From the NCBI RefSeq assembly GCF_019042215.1, contig NZ_JAHQCS010000100.1:33761-97760 (forward strand): DNA of 64,000 nt. Direction: 5' to 3'. Position numbers and translations under genes: made by a program. The DNA comes from Evansella tamaricis. GTDB lineage: Bacteria > Bacillota > Bacilli > Bacillales > Salisediminibacteriaceae. Numbering within the stretch: position 1 is the first letter of the stretch; every line of letters starts with the position of its first letter. The notes under the pieces are model-generated. The model was given only the letters and a program-made list of their open reading frames with translations. It was not told the DNA's origin and did no database searches. Of this stretch, positions 10,606-24,013 are shown piece by piece.

Positions 10606-11696
10606 AACGTCAGTTAGTGTTAGAAAATGGGGAAGTTTTTATTGGGAAATCCTTTGGTAGTGAAGAGGAAAAGATGGGAGAGGTTGTCTTTAACACCGGA
10701 ATGACTGGTTATCAGGAGATTATGTCTGATCCCTCCTATTGTGGACAGATTGTAACGATGACTTACCCTTTAATTGGTAATTACGGTATTAATCGGGATG
10801 ATTTTGAAAGCATTACACCAAGTATTCACGGATTAATAGTGAAGGAAGCGGCATTTTATCCGAGCCATTTCCGATCAAATCTTACCTTAGATGAATGGCT
10901 TAAACAGCATGATATTCCTGGTTTGCAAGGAATTGATACAAGAAAACTCACAAGGATGATTCGTGAAAATGGAACATTGAAGGGGAAGCTTTGTCCAATG
11001 GATGTGAATGTGGAAACGGTCATTTCCGAGCTGAAGGAAACAACGCTCATGACGGATCAAGTATCACAGGTATCCACAAAGAACCGCTTCTTTAATCCTG
11101 GCAGCAAAGAACGGATTGTTTTAATGGATTTCGGAGTGAAAAAAGGAATTGTTAAAGACCTCGTCTCAGAAGGATATGATGTTGTTGTTGTTCCATATAA
11201 TACTACAGCAGAGGAAATCCGTTCTATCCATCCAGATGGGATCGTGTTAAGCAACGGTCCTGGGGATCCTACGGATGTTCCAGAAGCCATTGAAACAGTT
11301 AAAAACCTAATCGGGTTTGTACCGATGTTTGGAATTTGTCTTGGCCATCAACTTCTTGCTTTAGCGTGTGGTGCAAAGACAGTGAAGATGAAGTTTGGAC
11401 ATCGAGGTAGTAACCATCCTGTTAAAGATCTCCGGACAGGACAAATCACAATCACTTCTCAAAACCATGGTTATACAGTAGATCCAGAGAGTTTGCTTGA
11501 TACGGAGTTGGAGATTACTCATATAAATGTAAATGATGGTTCTGTGGAAGGATTCCGCCATGTAGAAGAACCTGCATTTAGTGTCCAGTACCATCCAGAA
11601 GCGTCCCCAGGACCGGAAGATGCAAAAGGACTTTTTAAAGAATTTAAGACGATGCTCCAAGAACGTGCAACTAGAGAGGAGACTACCCATGCCTAA
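10602..11696 (+). CDS. carA: Carbamoyl phosphate synthetase small (glutaminase) subunit
   Basis: The 364-residue glutamine amidotransferase subunit supplies ammonia to the large subunit. The N-terminal CPSase-small domain covers about residues 1-130. The class I GATase domain shows the nucleophile cysteine in [10 protein letters not shown] near residue 245 and the histidine-glutamate pair in [10 protein letters not shown] near residue 330. ATG 10602 overlaps the pyrC stop by four bases and follows GGAGGAG. It is the pyrimidine-specific copy (pyrAA in Bacillus), controlled by PyrR through the upstream attenuators. Confidence 0.97.
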   Translation: MKRQLVLENGEVFIGKSFGSEEEKMGEVVFNTGMTGYQEIMSDPSYCGQIVTMTYPLIGNYGINRDDFESITPSIHGLIVKEAAFYPSHFRSNLTLDEWLKQHDIPGLQGIDTRKLTRMIRENGTLKGKLCPMDVNVETVISELKETTLMTDQVSQVSTKNRFFNPGSKERIVLMDFGVKKGIVKDLVSEGYDVVVVPYNTTAEEIRSIHPDGIVLSNGPGDPTDVPEAIETVKNLIGFVPMFGICLGHQLLALACGAKTVKMKFGHRGSNHPVKDLRTGQITITSQNHGYTVDPESLLDTELEITHINVNDGSVEGFRHVEEPAFSVQYHPEASPGPEDAKGLFKEFKTMLQERATREETTHA

Positions 11697-14600
11697 ACGT
11701 CAAGATGTAAAGAAGATACTTGTAATTGGATCAGGGCCAATCATTATCGGTCAAGCTGCAGAGTTTGACTACGCAGGTACACAAGCCTGTCAAGCACTCA
11801 TGGAAGAGGGGTTTGAAGTTGTCCTAGTGAACTCTAATCCAGCAACGATCATGACTGATGAAACGGTAGCAGACCGTGTCTATATTGAACCACTTACACT
11901 TGATTTTGTGAGCAGGATTATCCGTCAAGAACAGCCTGACGGGTTACTAGCCACTTTAGGAGGTCAAACAGGCCTAAACTTAGCAGTGGAGTTAGCTGAA
12001 TCAGGAATTTTAGAAGAATATAATGTTCAATTGCTCGGTACAAATCTTGATGCCATCCAGATGGCGGAGGACAGGGAACAATTCCGTACTCTCATGAATG
12101 AATTAAATGAACCTGTACCCCCAAGTGATATTATCCATTCACTGGAAGAAGCAAAACGATTTGTAGAGGAGATTGGTTTTCCAGTTATCGTTCGCCCAGC
12201 TTATACGCTTGGGGGAACAGGTGGCGGACTTGTATATAACGATGACCAATTGAGAGAAATTGTAACAGGCGGTCTTCACCAAAGTCCCGTAAACCAGTGC
12301 TTGATTGAAAAAAGTATAGCAGGTTTTAAAGAAATCGAATATGAAGTGATGCGTGACGGTAATGACCAGGCAATCGTAGTCTGTAATATGGAAAACATTG
12401 ATCCAGTAGGAATTCATACAGGAGATTCTATCGTTGTTGCACCTAGTCAGACGATGACAGACCGTGAGTATCAGATTTTACGTAATTCTTCCTTGAAAAT
12501 AATTCGTGCTCTAGGAATTGAAGGGGGATGCAATGTTCAATTCGCACTAGATCCACATAGCGAAAATTATTTTATCATTGAGGTAAATCCACGGGTAAGC
12601 CGTTCGTCTGCTCTTGCCTCTAAGGCAACAGGGTACCCAATCGCTAAACTTTCAGCCAAAATTGCAGTGGGTTACCATTTAGATGAATGTAAAAACCCTA
12701 TTACATTAACAACTTACGCAAGTTTTGAACCGGCATTGGACTATGTAGTGACAAAAATTCCACGCTGGCCATTCGATAAATTTGATGCAGCGAACCGTAA
12801 ATTAGGAACACAAATGAAGGCAACGGGAGAAGTGATGGCCATTGGAAGAAACCTTCCAGAATCCTTACTAAAAGCAATCCGTTCCACAGAGGTGGACTTA
12901 GATCATTTACGATTCCAGACAAAAAAAATACTGTCTCATGAAGAGTTGAGAAATAGATTAGTCCATGCAGACGACGAGCGAATCATTCTTGTAGCGGAAG
13001 CTTTTCGCTTAGGGTATGACATTGAAGAATTACACTCCATGACAAAAATTGATCGATTCTTTTTATATGAAATCAGTCGTATTATCGTCTTGGAAAAGGA
13101 AATTGTTCATCAGCAATGGAATGAAGAAACGTTGCGGGATGCGAAATCATATGGTTTCTCGGATCCGGAAATTGCTAGTCTTCTCCAATCTACGGTGGAG
13201 GAAGTGGAGGCTTTCCGAAAGAAGCATAACATTAATCCGGTTTATAAGATGGTGGATACTTGTGCATCGGAATTCGCTTCTGAAACACCTTATTACTATG
13301 GGACATACGAAGATGAAAATGAATCCGTATTAACGAAAAAACCATCTGTACTTGTTCTTGGATCCGGACCTATTCGGATTGGGCAAGGTATTGAATTTGA
13401 CTATGCCACTGTACACACAGTGAAAGCGATCCAAGAGGCAGGGTATGAAGCTATTATCATTAACAATAATCCAGAAACGGTTTCAACAGACTTCCAGATA
13501 TCAGACAAGCTGTATTTTGAACCATTAACTGTAGAAGATGTCATGCATGTAATCGAACATGAACAACCGATGGGTGTTATCGTTCAATTTGGTGGTCAAA
13601 CAGCATTAAATCTAGCATCTGATTTAGAGAATCGGGGCGTTAAACTCCTCGGGACATCCCTTGAAAATATGGATCGTGCAGAAGACCGTGACAAGTTTGA
13701 ACAAACACTTCTCCAACTGGAGATCCCTCAACCGGAGGGGAAAACGGCAACATCCGTATCAGAATCCATTGATATTGCCAATGGTATTGGGTATCCCGTA
13801 TTAGTAAGACCTTCCTATGTTCTCGGCGGTCGTGCCATGGAAATTGTTTATAATGAAAAAGATTTATTAAAATACATGGACCGTGCAGTTAAAGTAAATG
13901 AAAAACATCCTGTTTTGATCGACCGATATTTGTTTGGAAAAGAGATTGAGGTGGATGCAATCTCAGACGGAGAAACGGTTGTTATTCCTGGAATTATGGA
14001 ACATATTGAGCGTGCAGGAGTACACTCAGGGGACTCCATCGCTGTATATCCAACACAAAACATCAGCAAGAAATTGAAGAAACAATTGGTGGATTATACG
14101 ATTCGTATGGCACGGGGGTTCCAGATTATTGGTCTATTGAATATCCAGTTTGTTATTCACCGTGATGAACTTTATGTGTTAGAAGTAAATCCACGTTCCA
14201 GCAGAACAGTGCCTTTTTTAAGTAAAATTACGGGCATTAACATGGCTAACCTTGCAACAAGGGCTATTCTAGGTCAAAGTTTAGCTAATCAAGGATTCAA
14301 AACGGGATGTTTGCCGGAGCCGGATATCGTTTCTGTTAAAGTCCCCGTGTTTTCATTTGCGAAACTGAGAAGTGTTGATATTACTTTAGGACCAGAAATG
14401 AAATCAACTGGGGAAGTAATGGGCCGCGACTATACTCTTGAAAAGGCGTTATATAAAGGATTAATCGCATCTGGAATGAAAATACCAACACACGGATCCG
14501 TCCTGTTTACGATGGCAGATAAAGATAAAGAAGAAGCAATGATTCTCGCCAGGAGATTCCACCGAATTGGTTATAAACTTTTGGCAACAGAAGGAACAGC

Positions 14601-14894
14601 ACGTAGAATTCAAGAGGAAAACATTCCTGTTACTGTAGTCTCTAAGATTGGCGGAGAAACTCCTGATATGCTTGATGTTATTGAAGGTGGCCAGGTGCAA
14701 TTTATTATCAATACGTTAACGAAAGGCAAGCAACCAGCCCGGGATGGTTTTAGGATTCGCAGGGAAGCTGTGGAACGGGGGATCGTTTGTATGACGTCCA
14801 TGGATACGGCAGAAGCATTACTTCGGGTGATTGAAACGATTACTTTTTCCGCAGAAGCAATTGGATCACCTGCGAAGAAGGAGCTGGCAAGAGT

Positions 14895-14898
<4 letters not shown>
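11689..14898 (+). CDS. carB: Carbamoyl phosphate synthetase large subunit
   Basis: The 1069-residue protein has the internal duplication typical of CarB: two ATP-grasp halves, each opening with a GSGPI(I/R)IGQ(A/G) motif (residues about 15 and 560), and a C-terminal MGS-like regulatory domain from about residue 930. It makes carbamoyl phosphate from bicarbonate, ammonia and two ATP. ATG 11689 lies in the end of carA, eight bases overlapping, behind AGAGAGGAGA. The name pyrAB is used in Bacillus. Confidence 0.98.
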
Positions 14899-17298
<2,400 letters not shown>

Positions 17299-17302
17299 CG
17301 AT

Positions 17303-17935
17303 ATGAGTTCAAGAGAAATCGCATCAGCACTATTGTCCATTGGGGCAGTTTCTTTAAGCCCGCAAAATCCATTCACTTGGAGTTCCGGGATGAAATCACC
17401 AATATATTGCGACAACCGGTTAACGATGTCTTTCCCAGAAGTCAGAAAGATTATAATTGATCATTTCGTGGAATTGATTCAAACGGAATACACGGAAGTG
17501 GAAGTGATTGCAGGAACAGCGACTGCTGGCATTCCCCATGCGGCATGGATAGCTGACCGACTTGGATTACCAATGATTTATGTCCGTTCGAAAGCAAAAG
17601 GTCATGGAAAAGGAAATATGATTGAAGGTTACTTGGAAGAGGGGAAAAAAGTACTCGTTATCGAAGATTTAATATCAACTGGAGGTTCTTCCATTCAGGC
17701 GGCTAAAGCAGTAAAGGAAGCTGGGGGAAGCGTAAGCGGTGTTTGTTCTATTTTTACGTACGAACTGGAAAAGGGAAAGGCAGCTTTTGAAAGTGAGAAA
17801 CTATCGTATCATTCGTTAACTACATTTTCTTCCCTTTTAGATGTGGCGTTAGACAATGGGAGTATTAATGAATTAGGGTTAGAATTATTGCATAACTGGC
17901 GTCAAGATCCGCAAAATTGGAAATCGGCAACGTAG
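17303..17935 (+). CDS. pyrE: Orotate phosphoribosyltransferase
   Basis: The 210-residue enzyme converts orotate and PRPP to OMP. The PRPP motif [14 protein letters not shown] occurs near residue 118 and [11 protein letters not shown] near residue 94. ATG 17303 is preferred over an in-frame upstream start at 17276, which lies within pyrF, because GGAGAG is correctly spaced and [11 protein letters not shown] is the usual beginning. It is the last gene of the pyr operon, followed by a terminator. Confidence 0.97.
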   Translation: MSSREIASALLSIGAVSLSPQNPFTWSSGMKSPIYCDNRLTMSFPEVRKIIIDHFVELIQTEYTEVEVIAGTATAGIPHAAWIADRLGLPMIYVRSKAKGHGKGNMIEGYLEEGKKVLVIEDLISTGGSSIQAAKAVKEAGGSVSGVCSIFTYELEKGKAAFESEKLSYHSLTTFSSLLDVALDNGSINELGLELLHNWRQDPQNWKSAT

Positions 17936-17998
17936 TCTTAGTCAGAATAGGAGATTTGCTAGTCTGTAATGTGGTGTGAATAAAATAGTAAATGAATG

Positions 17999-18037
17999 TG
18001 GCCTAACAAGTAGTCTTGTTGAAGGCCATTTTTTTTG
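17999..18037 (+). terminator. Terminator of the pyr operon
   Basis: A hairpin with outer TGGCCT/AGGCCA and inner AACAAG/CTTGTT pairing is followed by eight T, 64 bases after the pyrE stop. Confidence 0.88.
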
Positions 18038-18376
18038 GGATTAGAAAGATGTTCTAATTCTTTACCGTAAAAATATACTGATAAAAGTGTCGTTTTAGAA
18101 ATGTAATAATCTGAACGCAAATTATTTTATTTTATTTAATGATGAAAAAGAGAGTAAATTTAATAGAAATGGTGTTATTCATAAGATAACCAAAACAAAT
18201 GACCTAATATGACGGAATAAGAGGGAATTAACAGTTAGAAAAATATTTCGGAAACCGATATATTAGTATTACTGTTCTTTTTTGATGTCAAAAAATCTAC
18301 TTAATTCTCAGAATCTTGGAAGTTGAAGAAATAAATAATCTAGTTCTGAGCATTTATTCAATCGTTTTATAATAAT
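18038..18376. other. AT-rich intergenic stretch, no gene seen
   Basis: Between the pyr terminator and the ABC exporter genes there is very AT-rich DNA with no credible reading frame, RNA gene or leader peptide with a good ribosome binding site. It presumably holds the exporter promoter, but no confident -35/-10 pair was found. Confidence 0.6.
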
Positions 18377-18390
18377 AGGAGGTGTTTCGA

Positions 18391-20145
18391 TTGAATACGT
18401 TTAAACGTCTCAAGGAGTTTTATTGGCCATATAAAATGTACTTTATTATCTCCATACTTACATTACTTGCTGTAACTGGAATTACCCTTGTCTATCCAAT
18501 TATTTTACAACAGACGATAGACAACATCGTTTTAGCCGGTAATTATCATCTTGTTCCATATGTAGCGGTCGGATTTATCATATTGATGGCAATTAAAGGT
18601 GTTGCAACCTATTACCATCAGTACTTAGGTGATTTATTCGGAATCCGATCTGTTTATGAACTACGTAATGCACTTTATCGTAAATTGCAATTTTTGCCAT
18701 TTCGCTACTACGATAATGCTCGAACGGGTGATCTCATGTCGCGGTTAACTGCAGATGTTGAGGGATTCCGTTTCTTTTTGTCTTTTGGATGTGCTCAGTT
18801 AATCAACCTTCTGATGCTAGTGGGTCTAAGTATGGGTATTATGTTTTTTTACAGTCCATCATTAGCACTTCTTACATTGGGAGCGATGCCGTTCTTGGTA
18901 TTGACTGTCTATCGATTTGATAAAAAAGTCCACCCGGCATTTAAGGATATCCGGAAATCTTTTGCACAAATGACAACAAAGGTTCAGGAAAACATCAGTG
19001 GGATGAATACAGTGAAGTCCCTTTCAAAAGAGAATTTTGAAATTGGCAGATTTGAAGATAAAAATTCAGACTACAGGGATAAATTTATTTACACATCCGG
19101 TATTTGGGCAAGATTTTTCCCAATCATGGAACTCATCGGTCATATTTGTGTGGTTGTATTACTTGGGTATGGGGGATACCTTGTTATTACTGAAGCGATT
19201 CAACCTGGAGTTCTCGTGGCATTCTTTAGTTTAATTTGGTATATTGTTGGACCGTTAATGAACTTAGGATTCATTATTAATATGTTTTCCCAATCGAAAG
19301 CATCTGGAGAACGACTTCTTCAAGTATTAGATGAAAAGGAAGATATATTTGACCAACCAGAGGCACTTCATGTGGAGCGGTTAGAAGGATATGTTGAATT
19401 TAAAGATGTTACCCACCAGTATGATAGTGAAGATGAAATGGCATTAAAGAACATTACGTTTGATGCACCTCCAGGAAAAACAATTGGTCTCATTGGGGCA
19501 ACTGGGTCTGGAAAAACTTCCATAACCCAGCTAATCTCCCGCTTTTATGAGCCAAGTCGTGGAGAGATTCTAATCGACGGGCAACCAATTAAAAACTACA
19601 CTTTAAAATCGATCAGGCATAATATAGGAGTTGTTTTACAAGAATCATTCTTATTCTCCTCTTCAATTAAGGACAATATCTCTTATGGTTCACCGAATGC
19701 TTCCATGGATCAGATTATAGATGCAGCGAAACGTGCTCAAGCACACGACTTTATCATGGATCTTCCTAATGGGTACGACACTGTTTTAGGTGAGAGGGGA
19801 ATGGGTTTATCAGGTGGTCAAAAACAGCGTATTGCTATCGCAAGGGCAATTTGCATTGATCCTTGTATTCTTATATTAGATGATGCAACAAGTGCTGTTG
19901 ATATGGAAACAGAAGCGAAAATTCAAGCAGCATTCGAAGAAGTCATGAAGGGAAGAACCACGTTTATTATCGCTCACCGTATCTCTTCCTTAATGCATGC
20001 GGACGAGATCATCGTATTGGATAACGGAGAAATCGTTGAACGTGGAACACATCATGAACTATTGCAGATAACAGACGGTCATTACCGAAAAATTTATGAC
20101 ATTCAATTTAAAGACAGAAAAACTTTTTTACAAGAAGCACAGTAA
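18391..20145 (+). CDS. ABC exporter half-transporter, degenerate-site subunit (YfiB/BmrC type)
   Basis: This 584-residue protein has an N-terminal six-helix membrane domain (about residues 15-310) fused to an ATPase domain (about 335-580). Walker A is GATGSGKTS, the signature is the canonical LSGGQKQ, and the Walker B block reads LILDDATSAVD, so the catalytic glutamate is replaced by aspartate. That substitution, together with the altered signature in the next gene, marks a heterodimeric multidrug-type exporter. TTG 18391 is taken as start because AGGAGGTG lies six bases before it; an in-frame GTG at 18382 overlaps that site. Substrate unknown; drugs, lipids or peptides are possible. Confidence 0.9.
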   Translation: MNTFKRLKEFYWPYKMYFIISILTLLAVTGITLVYPIILQQTIDNIVLAGNYHLVPYVAVGFIILMAIKGVATYYHQYLGDLFGIRSVYELRNALYRKLQFLPFRYYDNARTGDLMSRLTADVEGFRFFLSFGCAQLINLLMLVGLSMGIMFFYSPSLALLTLGAMPFLVLTVYRFDKKVHPAFKDIRKSFAQMTTKVQENISGMNTVKSLSKENFEIGRFEDKNSDYRDKFIYTSGIWARFFPIMELIGHICVVVLLGYGGYLVITEAIQPGVLVAFFSLIWYIVGPLMNLGFIINMFSQSKASGERLLQVLDEKEDIFDQPEALHVERLEGYVEFKDVTHQYDSEDEMALKNITFDAPPGKTIGLIGATGSGKTSITQLISRFYEPSRGEILIDGQPIKNYTLKSIRHNIGVVLQESFLFSSSIKDNISYGSPNASMDQIIDAAKRAQAHDFIMDLPNGYDTVLGERGMGLSGGQKQRIAIARAICIDPCILILDDATSAVDMETEAKIQAAFEEVMKGRTTFIIAHRISSLMHADEIIVLDNGEIVERGTHHELLQITDGHYRKIYDIQFKDRKTFLQEAQ

Positions 20146-20162
20146 ACGGGAGGTGAAGAACA

Positions 20163-21998
20163 ATGAAAGAAATGGAAAAAATCGATTATAAGACTCAGGA
20201 TCGCACGTTGAAACGGTTCCATTATTCCATGGATCAAGCGATCGAAAAACCGTTTAACTGGAAGCAAATGATGCGGTTATTTAACTATTTAAAGCCCTAT
20301 GGTAAAAAGCTGTTGCCACTTGCCATTTTTGGAATGCTGTTATCCACAGCAGTCCGGTTAATCGCTCCAATTCTAATTGGTAGTGTTGCCTTAGATAACA
20401 TTATTTACGAGGGGGATTTAAACTTCCTTTGGCTTATGGTTGGTACAATTGCAGGAATGTATATTGTTTCCTGGGTAGGAAATGTCATTCGAATCTTTTA
20501 CATGAATAAAGTGGGGCAAAATGTCATATTTGATTTGCGGAAGGCTTTATTTGACCATATTCAGCGATTGTCACACCGCTTTTTTGACCAACGTTCCGCA
20601 GGTTCGATTCTTGTAAGGATTACGAATGACGTAAACTCACTGCAGGATTTGTTTACAAATGGGGTTATTAATCTATTAATGGACTTAATTATGTTGTTTG
20701 GTATTATCTTTATCCTCTTCATGATCAGTCCGGAACTTACTTTAGCCATTATGGTCATTCTGCCGATTATGTTTTTCATTTCCACAAAACTGCGCAGAAA
20801 CATCCGTAGATCGTGGCAGGATGTTCGTATTAAACAATCCATGATTAACTCCCATTTAAATGAGAGTATTCAGGGGATCCGTGTTACACAATCGTATACA
20901 CAGGAAAAAGAAAATATAGGATTTTTTAATAAAATGAATACAGAAAACTATGAAGCATGGAGAAATGCTACTCAGAAAAATGCATTGTTCCGTCCATTTG
21001 TGGAAATGAGTAGTGCCATTGGGGTTGCCGTTTTGCTGTGGTACGGGGTCTTCCTTATTCAAGGTGGAAGTATTTCCATCGGTAATTTTGTAACATTTGC
21101 TTTATTTGTAGGAATGTTCTGGGAGCCAATTTCAAGGCTAGGGCAAGTGTATAATCAGTTATTAGTGGGGATGGCTTCCTCGGAGCGTATATTTGAGTTT
21201 TTAGATGAAAAACCATCTGTTCCTGAGAAAAAGAAAGCCAAAAAACTGAATCACATTCATGGGGAAATTGAATTCAGTAATGTGGAATTTGCCTATGACG
21301 AAGAACGAAAGGCATTAAACGGAATCAATTTACGTATGGAGGCGGGTCAAACGGTTGCTCTCGTCGGTCATACAGGTAGTGGGAAAACAACGATTGTAAA
21401 CTTAATCTGCCGTTTCTATGATCCTACTAACGGTACGGTGAAGATAGACGGTAATGACTTACGTGATATTACATTAGATAGTCTTCGAGAAAAAGTGAGT
21501 ATTGTTTTACAGGATACATTTATTTTTTCCGGTACGATTATGGATAATATCCGGTTCGGACGTCCAAATGCAACAGATGAGGAAGTCATGGAATCTGCGA
21601 AAACAGTTGGTGCTGACAAGTTTATCAGTCAATTAAAAAATGGTTATGAAACGGAAGTGGAGGAGCGGGGGAATGTCCTTTCCGTTGGAGAGAGACAGTT
21701 AATCTCGTTTGCCCGTGCCCTATTGGCCGATCCACAAATCTTGATTCTGGATGAAGCAACTGCATCTATTGACACAGAAACAGAACAGGTCATTCAGGCA
21801 GCCCTTAGGCGGTTATTACATGGCCGGACGGCAATAATGATCGCCCACCGTTTGTCTACTATCCGGGAGGCAGATAACATTATTGTGTTAGAACAAGGTA
21901 ATATCATTGAAGAAGGTAATCACGATGAGTTAATGAGCCAAAAAGGGGAATACTACTCTCTTGTAAAGGCTCAATTCAAAGTTCTTGATGCAGGGTAA
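20163..21998 (+). CDS. ABC exporter half-transporter, catalytic-glutamate subunit (YfiC/BmrD type)
   Basis: The 611-residue partner has an N-terminal cytosolic extension, a six-helix membrane domain (about residues 45-340) and an ATPase domain. Walker A is GHTGSGKTT and Walker B LILDEATASID keeps the catalytic glutamate, whereas the signature motif is degenerate (LSVGERQ). Paired with the upstream subunit this gives one full and one impaired ATP site, as in BmrCD or TM287/288. It begins 17 bases after the first gene behind GGGAGGTG, so the two are cotranscribed. Confidence 0.92.
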   Translation: MKEMEKIDYKTQDRTLKRFHYSMDQAIEKPFNWKQMMRLFNYLKPYGKKLLPLAIFGMLLSTAVRLIAPILIGSVALDNIIYEGDLNFLWLMVGTIAGMYIVSWVGNVIRIFYMNKVGQNVIFDLRKALFDHIQRLSHRFFDQRSAGSILVRITNDVNSLQDLFTNGVINLLMDLIMLFGIIFILFMISPELTLAIMVILPIMFFISTKLRRNIRRSWQDVRIKQSMINSHLNESIQGIRVTQSYTQEKENIGFFNKMNTENYEAWRNATQKNALFRPFVEMSSAIGVAVLLWYGVFLIQGGSISIGNFVTFALFVGMFWEPISRLGQVYNQLLVGMASSERIFEFLDEKPSVPEKKKAKKLNHIHGEIEFSNVEFAYDEERKALNGINLRMEAGQTVALVGHTGSGKTTIVNLICRFYDPTNGTVKIDGNDLRDITLDSLREKVSIVLQDTFIFSGTIMDNIRFGRPNATDEEVMESAKTVGADKFISQLKNGYETEVEERGNVLSVGERQLISFARALLADPQILILDEATASIDTETEQVIQAALRRLLHGRTAIMIAHRLSTIREADNIIVLEQGNIIEEGNHDELMSQKGEYYSLVKAQFKVLDAG

Positions 21999-22042
21999 AA
22001 AAAGTGGTGCTCACCAATAATCAGGTGAGTACCACTTTTATT
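21997..22042. terminator. Bidirectional terminator between ABC genes and rqcH
   Basis: An A-rich/T-rich bounded hairpin pairs AAAAGTGGTGCTCACC with GGTGAGTACCACTTTT (one mismatch) around AATAATCA. It can serve the converging ABC operon and rqcH transcripts. Confidence 0.9.
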
Positions 22043-22046
22043 TCCG

Positions 22047-23750
22047 TTATTTTTTTAACTTTAATACTAAATCTTCATCTGGTGTAACATAAACGGTCGT
22101 TTGATTATCATAAATGACATATCCTGGTTTTGCCCCGCTTGGCTTTTTAACATGACGGATGAGTGTGTAGTCTACAGGAACTTGACTGGAATGACGTCCT
22201 TTACTGAAGTAGGCTGCAAGCTTTGCCGCTTCCATTAAGGTTTCTTCTCCAAATTGTTCACTGCGAATAACGACATGAGATCCTGGAATATCCTTTGTAT
22301 GGAACCATGTATCATTTTGTCTTGCAAGACGATTGGTTAAATACTCGTTTTGTCTGTTATTTTTACCCACATACATTTCAATCCCCTCAGAAGAAATGTA
22401 CTTTTCGATAACTGGCTTATCCACTTTTTTCTTTTGTTTCTTCTGATAGCGTTTTTTAATATAACCCTCTTCCGCCAGCTCGTCCCGAATATCTTCAATA
22501 TCTTTTGGGGAGGCAGTTTCCACTTGCTGAATGAGTTGATCCAAATACTTCATTTCTATGATGGTTTTATCAATTTGTTCTTCCACTACTGCAACGGAGT
22601 TTTTTAACTTATGATAACGTTTAAAAAATAGTTGAGCGTTTTCAGAAGGGGATTTGTGCTCATCTAAAGGAATTGTCACTTCTTTTTGTTCTGGGTCATA
22701 ATAATCAATCACTGTAACATCTTTATCCCCAGTTTTCACTAAATGCATATGGGCTGTTAAAAGTTCCCCAAACCGTTGTTGTTTCTGCGCTTTTTCCGCA
22801 TCAACCAATGTTTTTTCCAACTTTTTAATTTTCTTTTTGTTTTTATTGTATTCATTCCTTAAGAACTTCTCTAAATCGTTAGCCTGCTGTTTTACCCGGT
22901 CCCTTTCGGCTTTCCCGGAAAAATACCTGTCAAGAAGTTCGTGAACAGAATCAAATGTCCGTCGTTCTCCTTTAAGGTGTGTCAATTCAATCACAGAGAA
23001 GCCTTCATGGTCCCCCACTATCATTTGAGGTTCATACACATGCTCTTTTATCGGTTGTAATGTTTCGAAAAAAGCAGGGGGGACAGTCTCTTGATTGGAA
23101 AATTTCGCCCGATATAAAATCTCTTTGATAACTTGTGGGGACAGGCCGCTGAACGTGTTGAGAAGTTGCTTATCCATCTTTCCTTCGTTAAATCTCAGTT
23201 TTCTTAATAAATCTTCCTCCGTTACCTCTAAGGGATTAAGCTTATCGATATGGGGAGGTTCTTTATATGGCTGTCCAGGTAAAACTGTCCTGTAAGAAGA
23301 AAGAGAAGGTGGAATATGTTTCATGCTGTCAATAATCGTTAAGCTTTCAGAATCAATAAATATGATATTACTATGACGTCCCATTAATTCAATGATTAAT
23401 TTTTTGTAAGAGACATCTCCCAGCTCATTTCGCCCTTTAAAGGAAAAAGTAATGATTCGTTCTAATCCCTTTTGTTCCACCTGTTCCAAGATACTTCCTT
23501 CCAGGTGTTTTCGCAACAGCATGCAAAACATAGGTGGTTCTTTCGGGTTTTCATATTTCTCATTTGTTAAATGAAACCTTGCAAACGAAGGATTGACGGA
23601 TAAAAATAATGAATGATTTTTCCCGTTCGCCCTGATGGTCATCACAAGGTCGGTTTTGAATGGTTGGTGTATTTTAGATATACGGCCAGTTACGATCTGA
23701 TTCTGTAGATCGTTGGTTACTGCCCGTGTAACAATTCCATCAAATGACAT
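22047..23750 (-). CDS. rqcH: Ribosome-associated quality control factor RqcH (YloA/NEMF/Rqc2 family)
   Basis: The 567-residue protein has the NFACT-N domain at the start (MSFDGIVTRAV, TGRISKIHQP), a central helix-hairpin and coiled-coil region (about residues 280-440), and the C-terminal NFACT-R domain with DTWFHTKDIPGSHVVIR. It binds obstructed 50S subunits and recruits tRNA-Ala for C-terminal alanine tailing of stalled peptides; older names include fibronectin-binding protein. The start is set at 23750 on the reverse strand because GGAGGA precedes it; 18 further in-frame codons upstream are not family-like. It is transcribed opposite to its neighbours. Confidence 0.95.
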   Translation of the reverse strand: MSFDGIVTRAVTNDLQNQIVTGRISKIHQPFKTDLVMTIRANGKNHSLFLSVNPSFARFHLTNEKYENPKEPPMFCMLLRKHLEGSILEQVEQKGLERIITFSFKGRNELGDVSYKKLIIELMGRHSNIIFIDSESLTIIDSMKHIPPSLSSYRTVLPGQPYKEPPHIDKLNPLEVTEEDLLRKLRFNEGKMDKQLLNTFSGLSPQVIKEILYRAKFSNQETVPPAFFETLQPIKEHVYEPQMIVGDHEGFSVIELTHLKGERRTFDSVHELLDRYFSGKAERDRVKQQANDLEKFLRNEYNKNKKKIKKLEKTLVDAEKAQKQQRFGELLTAHMHLVKTGDKDVTVIDYYDPEQKEVTIPLDEHKSPSENAQLFFKRYHKLKNSVAVVEEQIDKTIIEMKYLDQLIQQVETASPKDIEDIRDELAEEGYIKKRYQKKQKKKVDKPVIEKYISSEGIEMYVGKNNRQNEYLTNRLARQNDTWFHTKDIPGSHVVIRSEQFGEETLMEAAKLAAYFSKGRHSSQVPVDYTLIRHVKKPSGAKPGYVIYDNQTTVYVTPDEDLVLKLKK

Positions 23751-24013
23751 GGGGATTCCTCCAAATCGCTTATCAATTAGCTTTTCATCAGATATAATGT
23801 ACATCCCTTATTATAACAGAGAGAATCAGAGAAAATAAGTTTATTACATCCATATAATATTTTTGACATAAAAGATTCAATGGTAAGTTTCGTCTGAACG
23901 TGATTAAATGATATGGGGTTATGTTATTGCCATAAAGAATCTAGATAATTCAAAAGCTCCCCCTTGTTGTCTAGTGTAAAATTGTTTAGAATATACATGT
24001 GGATGTGATAGAA

